The translations under genes and the position numbers were made by a program. Of a stretch of 33,159 nt of DNA, positions 15,039 to 22,735 are shown piece after piece. The stretch lies in NCBI RefSeq assembly GCF_017656475.1, contig NZ_JACDNT010000002.1, positions 1 to 33,159 on the forward strand, in the 5' to 3' direction. The DNA is from Archaeoglobus sp. Lineage in GTDB: Archaea; Halobacteriota; Archaeoglobi; Archaeoglobales; Archaeoglobaceae. Numbering within the stretch: the first letter of the stretch is position 1; every line of letters starts with the position of its first letter. The notes beneath the pieces are model-generated. The model was not told the origin of the DNA and did no database searches. It saw only the letters and a list, made by a program, of their open reading frames with translations.

Positions 15039-16020
15039 GGATTTGTTTTACCAGAACTTTCACGAGCTTGGAGAGAGAGCTGATTCGCTGAACGACAGGG
15101 TAATGTTCGTTGTTAACAGGCACATAAACTATACCGACGTTTGCGTTTCTAAATGCCCTCTGTGTGCCTTCAGCAACAGAGAGAGGTATTTGCTAACTCC
15201 CGACGAGATTCTGAGGAAAGTAAAAGAGGTTGAAGGGATTACGGAGGTTCACATTGTTGGAGGGCACAACCCCAACGTGGGTGTGGAGTACTTCGAGGAG
15301 GTTTTCAGCAGAATAAAGAGAGAGATGCCGGACGTCGTTATAAAGGCTTTGACGGCGACTGAAGTATATTATTACGCCAAAAAGGAGAAAATGGGCATAA
15401 GAGAGTTCCTGAGCAGGCTTAAGGATGCTGGCCTTCAGGCGATGCCCGGCGGTGGGGCTGAAATTCTTGTGGATGAGGTTAGGAAGAAAATAAGCCCGAA
15501 CAAGTGCTCAAGCGAAGAGTGGCTGAGGGTTATGAAGATTGCACACGAACTTGGAATCAGAAGCAATGCGACAATGCTTTTCGGCCATATCGAGAGTATA
15601 AGGCACAGAGCCATCCACCTTTACAAGTTAAGAAAACTTCAGGAAAAGACGGGGGGATTCGTATCATGTATTCCGCTTGTTTATCATCCGGAAAACACAC
15701 CCCTTGGGAAAGTCGTGAAGGAGAAGACGAATCCGGTTGATATTCTGAAAACGATATCTGTATCGAGGATCGTTCTTGACAATTTCAGGAGCGTTAGAGC
15801 TTACTGGGTTATGCTCGGAGAGAAGCTTACAGAGGTAGCTCTGAGGTTTGGAGCGAACGATATAGATGGAACGGTTGTGGAAGAGAGGGTAACGCATGCT
15901 GCTGGTGCTGAAACACCAAAGGGTTTGACGGTTGAGAGGTTGGTGGAGATTGGGAGAGGTGCGGGAAAGAGGGTGGGGCAGAGAGATACATTCTGCAACA
16001 TTTTGAAGTGGTATACATGA
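15019..16020 (+). CDS. mqnE: Aminofutalosine synthase MqnE (radical SAM)
   Basis: Radical SAM enzyme of the futalosine route to menaquinone; it joins the MqnA product 3-enolpyruvyl-benzoate to the adenosyl radical, giving aminofutalosine. The 333-residue protein carries the cluster motif CVSKCPLC (Cys42, Cys46, Cys49) after NYTDV. The MqnE/MqnC/CofH-type features PGGGAEILVDEVR, ATMLFGHIES and a C-terminal FGANDIDGT follow. The start is a GTG at 15019 inside the end of the glycosyltransferase gene (20-base overlap). Its neighbours mqnA and mqnC confirm the pathway. The assignment of E versus C between the two paralogues rests on resemblance and gene order, and an exchange is possible. Confidence 0.88.
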   Translation: MKVREIEDLFYQNFHELGERADSLNDRVMFVVNRHINYTDVCVSKCPLCAFSNRERYLLTPDEILRKVKEVEGITEVHIVGGHNPNVGVEYFEEVFSRIKREMPDVVIKALTATEVYYYAKKEKMGIREFLSRLKDAGLQAMPGGGAEILVDEVRKKISPNKCSSEEWLRVMKIAHELGIRSNATMLFGHIESIRHRAIHLYKLRKLQEKTGGFVSCIPLVYHPENTPLGKVVKEKTNPVDILKTISVSRIVLDNFRSVRAYWVMLGEKLTEVALRFGANDIDGTVVEERVTHAAGAETPKGLTVERLVEIGRGAGKRVGQRDTFCNILKWYT

Positions 16021-16757
16021 GGGTCGGAAAGTTTGGGTATCTGAACAACTTCCTTCCTTACTACTTTCTCAACGAGAGTGTCGAGATTGTTGAGGCGAAT
16101 CCGAGGAGAATGGCATCAATGCTGCTTGAAGGCAAAATTGATTATGCTCCCGTTCCCGGCTTCTTTTATCTGAAGAATAAAGAGCAGTTGAGACACTATG
16201 AATTCTGCGTCGCTTCCGAGGGTAAAGTTCTAAGTGTTGTGGTGGTTTCAAGAAAGAAGGAGCTTGACGATGATGCCATTGCCGTAACTCCCCACTCCCT
16301 GACTTCGGTTAATCTCCTCAGGATATTGCTGGCAGAGAAGGGAATGGAGAACAGGCTTGTTGAGGTGGAAACGTCCAAAGCTTCTAAGATGCTCGAAATC
16401 TGTCCACATGCTTTGGTAATAGGGGATGAGGCGATTAAGGCGAGAATGATTTACAGAGTTGTGATGGATCTGGGAGAGGAGTGGTATGAACTAACTTCAC
16501 TGCCGATGGTGTTCGGAATCTCCGCATCACTGAAAGAGGTTGATGCCACGGCAATAGACAGGAAAATTCTTGATGCAACAGACGAAGGCTTCAGGAGGGT
16601 TGGAGAGGTCGTGAGGGAGGCGGAGAAAACATTTAAGATGCCGAGAGAGTTTCTCGAGGAGTACTTCAGAACTTTGAAGTTCAGGCTGGGAGAGAAAGAG
16701 GAGAGGGGGCTTTATGAGTTCGAAAAGTACTGCAGAGATTACGGACTACTTGACTGA
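16017..16757 (+). CDS. mqnA: Chorismate dehydratase MqnA
   Basis: First enzyme of the futalosine pathway; it removes water from chorismate to give 3-[(1-carboxyvinyl)oxy]benzoate. The 246-residue protein has the periplasmic-binding-protein-like fold of MqnA/MqnD. Signature stretches are VGKFGYLNNFLPYY at the start, the PVPGFFYL region, TPHSLTSVNLLRILL and ALVIGDEAIKA. The ATG at 16017 overlaps the mqnE stop as ATGA, so I prefer it to the GTG at 16008. The 3' end overlaps mqnC by 44 bases. Menaquinone made by this set would serve the membrane electron chain used in sulfate reduction. Confidence 0.9.
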   Translation: MRVGKFGYLNNFLPYYFLNESVEIVEANPRRMASMLLEGKIDYAPVPGFFYLKNKEQLRHYEFCVASEGKVLSVVVVSRKKELDDDAIAVTPHSLTSVNLLRILLAEKGMENRLVEVETSKASKMLEICPHALVIGDEAIKARMIYRVVMDLGEEWYELTSLPMVFGISASLKEVDATAIDRKILDATDEGFRRVGEVVREAEKTFKMPREFLEEYFRTLKFRLGEKEERGLYEFEKYCRDYGLLD

Positions 16758-17781
16758 GAAGCTTGGAAGAAGGGAAGCACTTGAGCTTTTCAAACTGTCA
16801 ATTCACGAGGTAGGAAAAATTGCGGATGAGATAAGAAAGGCGAGGTGTGGAGACCTCGTTACCTTTGTCAACGACACCAACATCAACTACACAAACATCT
16901 GCACTTCAAAGTGCAAATTCTGTGCGTTTTATGCGAGAAGTGGCGGGTATGTTCTCTCCCATGAGGAGATTTTGAGAAAAATCGACTATGCTGCAAGAAT
17001 GGGAGCGACGCAGATCATGCTTCAGGGCGGGATGAATCCGGGGCTTGGGATTGAGTGGTTCGAGGAGCTTTTTGCCAAAATAAAGGCTAAATTTCCGAAC
17101 GTCCATGTCCACAGCCTTTCTCCTCCCGAAATCGTCTTTCTGTCAAAGCTGGAGAAATGCAGCATAAGAGAGGTTCTGGAAAGGCTAAAAAATGCCGGAC
17201 TCGATTCCTTGCCCGGCGGTGGGGCGGAGATTCTTGTGGACGAGGTTAGGAAGAGAATAAGCCCTAACAAGTGCTCAAGCGAGGAGTGGTTAAAGGTAAT
17301 GGAAGTTGCTCACAACCTTGGAATGCCCACCACAGCCACAATGATGTTTGGACATGTGGAGAGCGATGAGGATATAGTTGAACATCTGCTCAAGATAAGG
17401 AAATTGCAGGAAAAGACAAAAGGATTTACGGCCTTCATCCCGTGGACTTTCCAGCCCGGAAATACGGAGCTTTATGGAGAGATAAAGAGGCCAGTTTCTC
17501 CTCTCAGATACCTCCAGGTTGTTGCCGTATCAAGAATAGTTCTGAACAACTTCAGGAACATTCAGGACTCCTGGCTAACTCAGGGGTTTGAAATAGCAAC
17601 TCTCAGCCTTTTCTTTGGTGCGAACGACTTTGGAGGGACGATGCTTGAAGAGAACGTTGTCAGGGCAACGGGAAAGGATTTCAGGCCTGCAAAGGTTGAT
17701 GAAATAGTAAGGGCTGTTAAAGCCGTTGGTAGGCCGGTTGCGCTTCGCGATACGTATTACAGAATTCTGGAGCGGTTCTGA
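16714..17781 (+). CDS. mqnC: Cyclic dehypoxanthinyl futalosine synthase MqnC (radical SAM)
   Basis: Radical SAM enzyme that cyclises dehypoxanthine futalosine in menaquinone synthesis. The 355-residue protein has the cluster motif CTSKCKFCAF (Cys63, Cys67, Cys70) preceded by NDTNINYTNI. FYARSGGYVLSHEEIL, MLQGGMNPGLGIEWFE and IPWTFQPGNTEL are typical of MqnC. The ATG at 16714 lies inside mqnA behind GAGAGGGGG. It is a paralogue of the nearby mqnE, and an 88-base stretch in its middle is about 90% identical to mqnE at DNA level. The stop overlaps the DUF2284 ATG (TGATG). MqnB and MqnD are not in this window. Confidence 0.9.
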   Translation: MSSKSTAEITDYLTEKLGRREALELFKLSIHEVGKIADEIRKARCGDLVTFVNDTNINYTNICTSKCKFCAFYARSGGYVLSHEEILRKIDYAARMGATQIMLQGGMNPGLGIEWFEELFAKIKAKFPNVHVHSLSPPEIVFLSKLEKCSIREVLERLKNAGLDSLPGGGAEILVDEVRKRISPNKCSSEEWLKVMEVAHNLGMPTTATMMFGHVESDEDIVEHLLKIRKLQEKTKGFTAFIPWTFQPGNTELYGEIKRPVSPLRYLQVVAVSRIVLNNFRNIQDSWLTQGFEIATLSLFFGANDFGGTMLEENVVRATGKDFRPAKVDEIVRAVKAVGRPVALRDTYYRILERF

Positions 17782-18221
17782 TGTTTGAAGACCTGATTGA
17801 GAAGTATGGGCTGAAAGTCAATGTGGAGGTAATTGACCCAGCAAAGCTCAGGCTCGACTTGAGGGCAAGATGGAAGTGCATGTTCGGTTGCGAGAGCTTC
17901 GGAAAACCATCCTGCCCGCCGAACGTCCCAGATTTTGAAGAATGCATAAGGTTTGTGAAAGCCTACAAAAAGGCAATTCTCTTCAGGTTTAAAGTTAAGG
18001 GAGTGGAGGATATAAGAAAAGCTCAGGAGCTTATGCTTGAGGCCGAGTTAAGTCTTAAAAAGCCCTACGCCTTCGCAACATTTCCGGGGGGCTGTATGCT
18101 CTGCGAGGAGTGCAGAGGGAGATGTGAAAAAGCGAGACCTTCGATGTCAGCACTTTGCATCGATGCATCTCAGTTTGGGTTAAAGGATGATGAAATGGCT
18201 GCGGTGCTTTTTGTCGAATAG
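17781..18221 (+). CDS. DUF2284 cysteine-rich metal-binding protein
   Basis: A 146-residue protein with two cysteine clusters: KCMFGCESFGKPSCPPNVP near residues 32-50, and GGCMLCEECRGRCEKARPSM in the C-terminal part. This is the DUF2284 pattern, in which the cysteines probably hold one or more Fe-S clusters or zinc. No enzymatic role is established. The ATG overlaps the mqnC stop as TGATG, so it is likely translated with the menaquinone genes. That raises a link to electron delivery for the radical SAM enzymes MqnE and MqnC, which is only an inference from position. Confidence 0.85.
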   Translation: MFEDLIEKYGLKVNVEVIDPAKLRLDLRARWKCMFGCESFGKPSCPPNVPDFEECIRFVKAYKKAILFRFKVKGVEDIRKAQELMLEAELSLKKPYAFATFPGGCMLCEECRGRCEKARPSMSALCIDASQFGLKDDEMAAVLFVE

Positions 18222-18253
18222 TAAGAATTATTGATTGAACACTACTCTAAATC

Positions 18254-19237
18254 GTGGAGGCAAGGCTGTATAGAAAGCTTAATGGGAAGTGCGTCTGCCA
18301 GCTATGCTGGAGATTCTGTAAGATTGGAGAGGGGGAGAGTGGATTCTGCAATGTCAGAGTTGTGAAGGAAGGCAGACTTTACACGCTCAGCTACGGCAGG
18401 TTGAGTTACCTTGAAAGCAGGCCGATTGAGATAAAGCCATTCTTCCACTTCCTTCCCGGCAGCACCAGCATGACCTTTTCAGGCTATTCTTGCAACCTCG
18501 ACTGTCCGTGGTGCCAGAACTGGCAGATCTCCAAGTCTCCTCCTGTAGGTGGGAAAATCACTCCGCCTGAAAAGGTTATAGGGGAAGCGTTGAGGCACGG
18601 TGATGAGAGCACGTGTGCGAGCCTGAACGAGCCGACTTTGCTTTTTGAATACCTTCTTGACGTTTTTCCCCTTGCAGGAGAAAAGGGTTTGAGGAACACG
18701 ATGGTGTCAAACGGTTACATGAGCATAATGGCCTTAAGAGAGTTAAGAAAAGCTGGACTGGATGCTATAAACATAGACGTCAAGGGGGATGAGAAGGCCT
18801 ATGAGATGATTGGCGGGAAAGCAGAATACGTCTGGAGGGTGATAAAAGAAGCGGTAAGGCTTGGTTTGCACGTTGAGGTTGTATGCCTTCTTGTCACCGG
18901 TGTGAGCGACTCTGAAGACGTTATTAAGGAAAACGTCGAGAAATTGGCAGAAATAAACCCTGAAATTCCCATACACTTCACTCGCTACTTTCCCGCATAC
19001 TTGTTCACAGCACCTCCGACAGATGTGGAAAAGCTTGAGAGAGCTGTTGAAATTGCGAGGAGAGATTTAAGCTACGCTTACGTTGGCAACCTTCCTGGCC
19101 ACCGCTACGAGAACACGTACTGCCCTGACTGCGGGGAGTTGCTGATAAGGAGGTATCACGTGAGGGTTTTTGAAAACAGAGTTGCAGATGGCTGCTGTCC
19201 GAAATGTGGGAGAGAGATTTATGGAGTATGGAAATGA
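18254..19237 (+). CDS. PflA/AmrS-like radical SAM protein
   Basis: A 327-residue radical SAM protein of the kind found in AmmeMemoRadiSam systems and related pyruvate-formate-lyase activase-like proteins. Cys80, Cys84 and Cys87 (CNLDCPWCQNW) bind the cluster. An N-terminal Cys-rich region (GKCVCQLCWRFC, GFCNV) precedes it, and two CxxC pairs (YCPDCG, CCPKCG) form a C-terminal zinc ribbon. The IHFTRYFPAY and GHRYENTYCP segments are typical of the group. The start is a GTG at 18254 without SD; GAATTATT about 24 bases upstream could be a weak TATA box. AMMECR1 and Memo partners are not in this window, and the substrate is unknown. Confidence 0.85.
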   Translation: MEARLYRKLNGKCVCQLCWRFCKIGEGESGFCNVRVVKEGRLYTLSYGRLSYLESRPIEIKPFFHFLPGSTSMTFSGYSCNLDCPWCQNWQISKSPPVGGKITPPEKVIGEALRHGDESTCASLNEPTLLFEYLLDVFPLAGEKGLRNTMVSNGYMSIMALRELRKAGLDAINIDVKGDEKAYEMIGGKAEYVWRVIKEAVRLGLHVEVVCLLVTGVSDSEDVIKENVEKLAEINPEIPIHFTRYFPAYLFTAPPTDVEKLERAVEIARRDLSYAYVGNLPGHRYENTYCPDCGELLIRRYHVRVFENRVADGCCPKCGREIYGVWK

Positions 19238-19354
19238 GGGTGGGGTTAGATTTTCGTTCTTAAAGTGGTAGGAAGGACGTTCAGAAAAGGTATACGCGCA
19301 ATACATCCAATATGTGTATAAACGAGTTTAAGTGAAATTATCCTATGGAAAAAA
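19238..19354. other. Intergenic stretch without a recognised gene
   Basis: The 117 bases after the radical SAM gene hold only short interrupted frames and A/T-rich sequence. No hairpin, repeat or promoter stands out before the TATA box at 19355. The region from 19238 to 19773 otherwise contains the two broken short genes listed next. Confidence 0.4.
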
Positions 19355-19362
19355 TATTTAAA
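19355..19362 (+). promoter_or_regulatory. TATA box before a broken small membrane-protein gene
   Basis: TATTTAAA in an A-rich context, centred about 24 bases before the ATG at 19383. It has the same geometry as the leaderless promoters of intact genes here, which suggests the following small gene was, or is, expressed. Confidence 0.5.
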
Positions 19363-19382
19363 AAATTAAAATGATTAACATT

Positions 19383-19558
19383 ATGAACATCAAAAAGCAC
19401 AGACACGCACCCATAGGAGGACTTGCAGGGGGGACTGGGGAGGTCTGGCATCTCATTTCGGTTTGGGTGTTTTAGAAGCAGTATTGATTGGCGTTGCATC
19501 CTATATCGCCATAGAGGCAATAATACATACACTAGAAAAAATTGCGAGAAGTGGGTGA
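19383..19558 (+). pseudogene. Small membrane-protein gene with a one-base deletion
   Basis: The frame from ATG 19383 reads MNIKKHRHAPIGGLAGGTG, then EVWHLIS, and stops at 19473-19475 after 30 codons. In another frame the continuation GLGVLEAVLIGVASYIAIEA, IIHTLEKIARSG runs to a TGA at 19556-19558 and looks like a membrane helix with an amphipathic tail. Adding one base near 19459 (ATTTCGG) joins them into one protein of about 58 residues with a Gly-rich head and one hydrophobic span. The family is not recognised. It could be a decayed gene or a sequence error. Confidence 0.5.
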
Positions 19559-19570
19559 AAATTTGACTCG

Positions 19571-19745
19571 CTAACCCTCACTTAATCCACTATCGTAAAC
19601 TTCGCATACCCGCCTAACGTTATCTGGAATTTTAAGCAAAGCAAAAGAATCAGCTTGATCTTTTCCAATTACCACTCTTTTCCCTCTGTTACTGCAGAAG
19701 TATTGTCAGCAGTTTTTCCATATTTCCATAGATTATTAACTCCAT
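19571..19745 (-). pseudogene. Remnant of a small gene downstream of dld, two frameshifts
   Basis: On the minus strand, just after dld, three frames read in turn as one protein if a base is restored in each of two A-runs: MELIIYGK, then YGKTADNTSAVTEGK, then RVVIGKDQADSFALLKIP and DNVRRVCEVYDSGLSEG with a TAG at 19573-19571. The joined product is 58 residues. The last segment alone is an open frame of 44 codons (19705-19571). GGTG lies near the ATG. No family is recognised. Two separate indels favour true decay over a single read error, but the reconstruction is by eye. Confidence 0.4.
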
Positions 19746-19773
19746 CACACCAATTTGACTTGCCTTAGCATGT

Positions 19774-21105
19774 TTATATTTTTCCCACAACCTTACCGGG
19801 ATTCAGTATGTTGTTTGGATCAAAGAGGAGCTTTATCCTCCTCATAAGATCGAACTGCTCAGGGAAAAACTCCCGTAGCTCAGATGTTTTCACAGCTCCA
19901 ATGCCGTGTTCACCACTGATCACACCACCAAAGCTTACAGCGAGCTTCAACAATTCCTTCCTAAACTCAAAATAGCTCTTCTCCCATCCGTCGTAGATCA
20001 AAGGATGCTGGTGAATGTTCCCATCTCCGGCATGACCGTAAGTGATGATGTCTACTCCATATTTCTCGGCGAGTTCATTGCTCCTTCTCCAGTATTCCGC
20101 TATTTTGGCCGGAGGCAGGCAGGCATCGAGAATTTCAATGATGTCTTTTCTCAATCCCTCATAAATCAAACCTCTGACTCTCAGCAGCCTGTCCCGGTCT
20201 TTTTTCGTGGTGGCAGCATAAACATCAATCGCACCAAAATTTTGGGCAATTTTTGCAGCCTCATCTGCTTCATCAAAGCTCTCGAAAACCATCAGAAGAT
20301 GTGCCTCTCCATCTCTGCTAACCCACTTCTCACCACTCACCCTCTCTCCAATTTCAACAGCTCTTTTTTCCATAAATTCAAGGGCCAAGGGTAGCATTCT
20401 TGCGGAGATTTCAACAACGCAGTCCATCGCATTATCCATCGTTGGAAACGGCACAGCAAGAACGGTCATATCTCTTAGCTGAGGAAAGAGTCTGATTTTC
20501 GCCCTGGTAATAATGCCAAGCGTCCCCTCACTCCCAACAAGAAGATGAAGGATTGAGTAGCCTGAGGAGTTCTTTATGGTCTTCCCTCCAAGCTCTAAAA
20601 TTCTGCCGTCAGCCAGAACGACCTCAAGGCCGAGAACGTAGTTTCTCATCGTGCCATACTTTAAAGCCCTAACACCTCCCGCATTTGTTGCAATCATCCC
20701 ACCCACAGTAGCAGTTTCTGCTCCAGGGTGGAGTGGAAAGCTCAAATCGTTCTTGAAGGCAGCGTCATCAAGCTGCTTCAGTGTCACACCTGCACCACAT
20801 TCTGCCACCCTGTTCTCCCTGTCCACCTCAAGCCCAGTCATCCTCTCCGTTGAGAGTACAATCCCCTCTTCCGTTGGCACAGCACCTCCGCTCAGCCCTG
20901 TCCCACCTCCTCTTGTGAACACGGAAATTTTTCGCCTGTTTGCGAACTTAAGCACAGCTGAAACCTCATTGGCGTTCTCAGGTTTCACAACTACAAAGTT
21001 TTGAACTGGCTTAGGGGCGATTAGCGGTGGCGTTTCGTCGTAAGCGTAAGCATCAGATGGGGAAAAGACCTCAACTATTTCAGAAAGCTCTTCAACCCAG
21101 CCCAT
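19774..21105 (-). CDS. dld: D-lactate dehydrogenase, FAD-binding (GlcD/Dld type)
   Basis: Flavoprotein that oxidises D-lactate to pyruvate, feeding electrons to the respiratory chain when the cell grows on lactate. The 443-residue protein has a PCMH-type FAD domain with TRGGGTGLSGGAVP at about residues 64-77 and GSEGTLGIITRAKIRLFP. A C-terminal oxidase cap carries GHAGDGNIHQHP and the late motif GEHGIGAVKTSEL. Length is normal. It lies 15 bases after noxA-2 on the same strand, with no clear SD. A dld-noxA-2 pairing is, from memory, the described A. fulgidus arrangement, and its Dld was reported as a zinc flavoprotein. A glycolate oxidase subunit is the main alternative. Confidence 0.87.
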   Translation of the reverse strand: MGWVEELSEIVEVFSPSDAYAYDETPPLIAPKPVQNFVVVKPENANEVSAVLKFANRRKISVFTRGGGTGLSGGAVPTEEGIVLSTERMTGLEVDRENRVAECGAGVTLKQLDDAAFKNDLSFPLHPGAETATVGGMIATNAGGVRALKYGTMRNYVLGLEVVLADGRILELGGKTIKNSSGYSILHLLVGSEGTLGIITRAKIRLFPQLRDMTVLAVPFPTMDNAMDCVVEISARMLPLALEFMEKRAVEIGERVSGEKWVSRDGEAHLLMVFESFDEADEAAKIAQNFGAIDVYAATTKKDRDRLLRVRGLIYEGLRKDIIEILDACLPPAKIAEYWRRSNELAEKYGVDIITYGHAGDGNIHQHPLIYDGWEKSYFEFRKELLKLAVSFGGVISGEHGIGAVKTSELREFFPEQFDLMRRIKLLFDPNNILNPGKVVGKI

Positions 21106-21120
21106 GAAAAAGGATAAAGT

Positions 21121-22431
21121 TTAGAATTTAAGAATTCTCGCCGAAACAACAATCGGGTCCCAGATGGGTGTGAATGGGGGAGCGTATCCAAGATCTGCAA
21201 AGAAAACATCTTTCGTCGTGAACCCGGCCTGAATCATTGTGGCAAAGACATTAACCCTCATTGCAACGTCCGCTCCCAGCACCTGTGCCCCCAAAATTTT
21301 CTTTGTGTTCGCATCCGCCACAACCTTCAGGAAGGTATCCTTTGCCCCCGGATAGTAGTGAACTTTCGTTTTTGCTTTCACAACAGCCGTTTTAACCTCA
21401 TACCCTTCAGCCTTCGCAGCCTTCTCCGTCAAACCTGTAGCGCCAATTTCCAAGTCAAAGAACTTTGTAAGCTGCGTCCCTAACACGCCCGGAAACTCTA
21501 CGTTTCCTCCAGCAGCATTTACTCCCGCGACATAGCCCATTTTGTTGCCGGGAGGTGCTAATGCTATCCAGACTCTCTTTTTCGTCAACATGTGGGTCGT
21601 TTCCGCACAATCACCTGCTGCAAAGACGTTTTCCACGCTCGTCTGCATCCTACTGTCAGTCCAGATTGCTCCCGTCTCACCTATCTTACAGCCAAGCTGT
21701 TTTGCAATCTCGACGTTCGGCTTGACACCAACCGCTATTAGTACGAGGTCTGCCTTGTACTCTCCCTTGTCTGTGATAACTCTCTCAACCTTATCTTTTC
21801 CCTCTATCGCAACGGCCGTTTCATTCATCCGCAGGTTTATGCTTTCGGCCATCTTCTCCTTTATTATCTCCCCGACCTCTCTGTCAAGCCTTGGCAGAGG
21901 GTAGTCGTATATTCCTATCAGTGTGACATTTTTGCCCTGAGCAGCAAAAGCTTCGCTCATCTCAACACCAATGTAGCCAGCACCGATTATCACGACATCT
22001 TTCTTATCTTTGGCAGCCTTTTTTATCGCCTCCGCGTCTGGAGGTAAATGTGCAGTGAAGACGTTCTTGAGCTCCACTCCCTCGATCGGCGGAAGCTTCG
22101 GCGAGGCGCCGTTTGCTATTACCAACTTGTCCCACTCGTATTTTTTCTCCTGCCCGTTTTCCTCAACTCTCACAAATCCCTCTCCGGCCTCAACAACTTT
22201 TGCGTTGATGTGCAAATCGATGCCTCTCTTCTCCCTGAAAAACTCGGGTGGGTAGTACATCAAATGCGAAGTCTCGGTCAATCCTTCAACAACGTAGGGA
22301 ATTCCACAAGGAGCGTGGCTTACAAAGTTCGTCTTTTCAAAAACCGTAACCTCCCAATCAGGCTGCAAGGCTTTAACTCTCGAAGCTGCGCTCATCCCTG
22401 CCGCTCCACCGCCGATAACAACGACTTTCAT
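21121..22431 (-). CDS. noxA-2: NADH oxidase / CoA-disulfide reductase-family flavoprotein (NoxA-2)
   Basis: A 436-residue pyridine nucleotide-disulfide oxidoreductase. The N-terminal FAD motif is [15 protein letters not shown]. The single redox-active cysteine is Cys42 (HAPCGIPY), as in NADH oxidase, NADH peroxidase and CoA-disulfide reductase. The NAD(P)H-binding motif is [17 protein letters not shown], and FAAGDCAET is the second FAD contact. A dimerisation domain completes the chain. Its substrate (O2, CoA disulfide, polysulfide) cannot be decided here. It leads the dld unit. The ATG has no SD, but CATAAATT is centred 25 bases upstream with a GCGAAAAG BRE, so it is probably leaderless. Confidence 0.88.
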   Translation of the reverse strand: MKVVVIGGGAAGMSAASRVKALQPDWEVTVFEKTNFVSHAPCGIPYVVEGLTETSHLMYYPPEFFREKRGIDLHINAKVVEAGEGFVRVEENGQEKKYEWDKLVIANGASPKLPPIEGVELKNVFTAHLPPDAEAIKKAAKDKKDVVIIGAGYIGVEMSEAFAAQGKNVTLIGIYDYPLPRLDREVGEIIKEKMAESINLRMNETAVAIEGKDKVERVITDKGEYKADLVLIAVGVKPNVEIAKQLGCKIGETGAIWTDSRMQTSVENVFAAGDCAETTHMLTKKRVWIALAPPGNKMGYVAGVNAAGGNVEFPGVLGTQLTKFFDLEIGATGLTEKAAKAEGYEVKTAVVKAKTKVHYYPGAKDTFLKVVADANTKKILGAQVLGADVAMRVNVFATMIQAGFTTKDVFFADLGYAPPFTPIWDPIVVSARILKF

Positions 22432-22452
22432 GCTTTATTATTGTTCAGAACC

Positions 22453-22470
22453 AATTTATGCTTTTCGCGG
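22453..22470 (-). promoter_or_regulatory. Promoter of noxA-2 and dld
   Basis: The minus strand reads CCGCGAAAAG followed by CATAAATT (22460-22453), a BRE plus TATA box. Its centre is 25 bases before the noxA-2 ATG, predicting a leaderless two-gene transcript. Confidence 0.55.
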
Positions 22471-22512
22471 TTTTGCTGGTTTAAAATAAAAGAGAATTTT
22501 ATTTTGGATGAA

Positions 22513-22634
22513 CTATAGAAGTCCATAACTCACTCTCTCCATTGGCAGGAGTTTTACCATCAAAACAAAGGTGACCAGAACTGCCCCCAAAAAGCCCCGA
22601 CGATTTTGAATACTGATTCCTGAGTGGTTTGCAT
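22513..22634 (-). pseudogene. Short membrane-protein gene with a one-base deletion
   Basis: From an ATG at 22634 the frame reads MQTTQESVFKIVGAF and then ends within 24 codons. Adding one T to the TTTTT run at about 22591-22595 restores the frame: LGAVLVTFVLMVKLLPM, then ERVSYGLL and a TAG at 22515-22513. The joined product is 40 residues with one strongly hydrophobic span and a short polar head and tail. It lies in the gap between the divergent noxA-2 and COG1099 genes. No family is recognised. It may be a decayed small gene or an error in a homopolymer. Confidence 0.45.
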
Positions 22635-22706
22635 GGCAATGGCCCAAAAATAGAGCTATCACACAATATTTTTCGTTGAGATTACTACAGGAAGTGAGAA
22701 GCGAAG

Positions 22707-22714
22707 TTTATAAT
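22707..22714 (+). promoter_or_regulatory. TATA box of the COG1099-endA operon
   Basis: TTTATAAT preceded by GCGAAG, centred about 25 bases before the ATG at 22736. No SD is present, so the transcript is probably leaderless. This also decides the start against a longer frame from 22676. Confidence 0.6.
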
Positions 22715-22735
22715 CAGCCCCACCTAAAAGCGAGT

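Noticed and set aside
15019-17781. mqnE and mqnC as F420 genes cofH and cofG
   Set aside because: They share the radical SAM fold and cluster spacing, but the mqnA gene between them points to the futalosine pathway.
22676-22735. Twenty-residue extension of the COG1099 hydrolase
   Set aside because: It contains the TATA box of the gene and does not resemble the family N-terminus.
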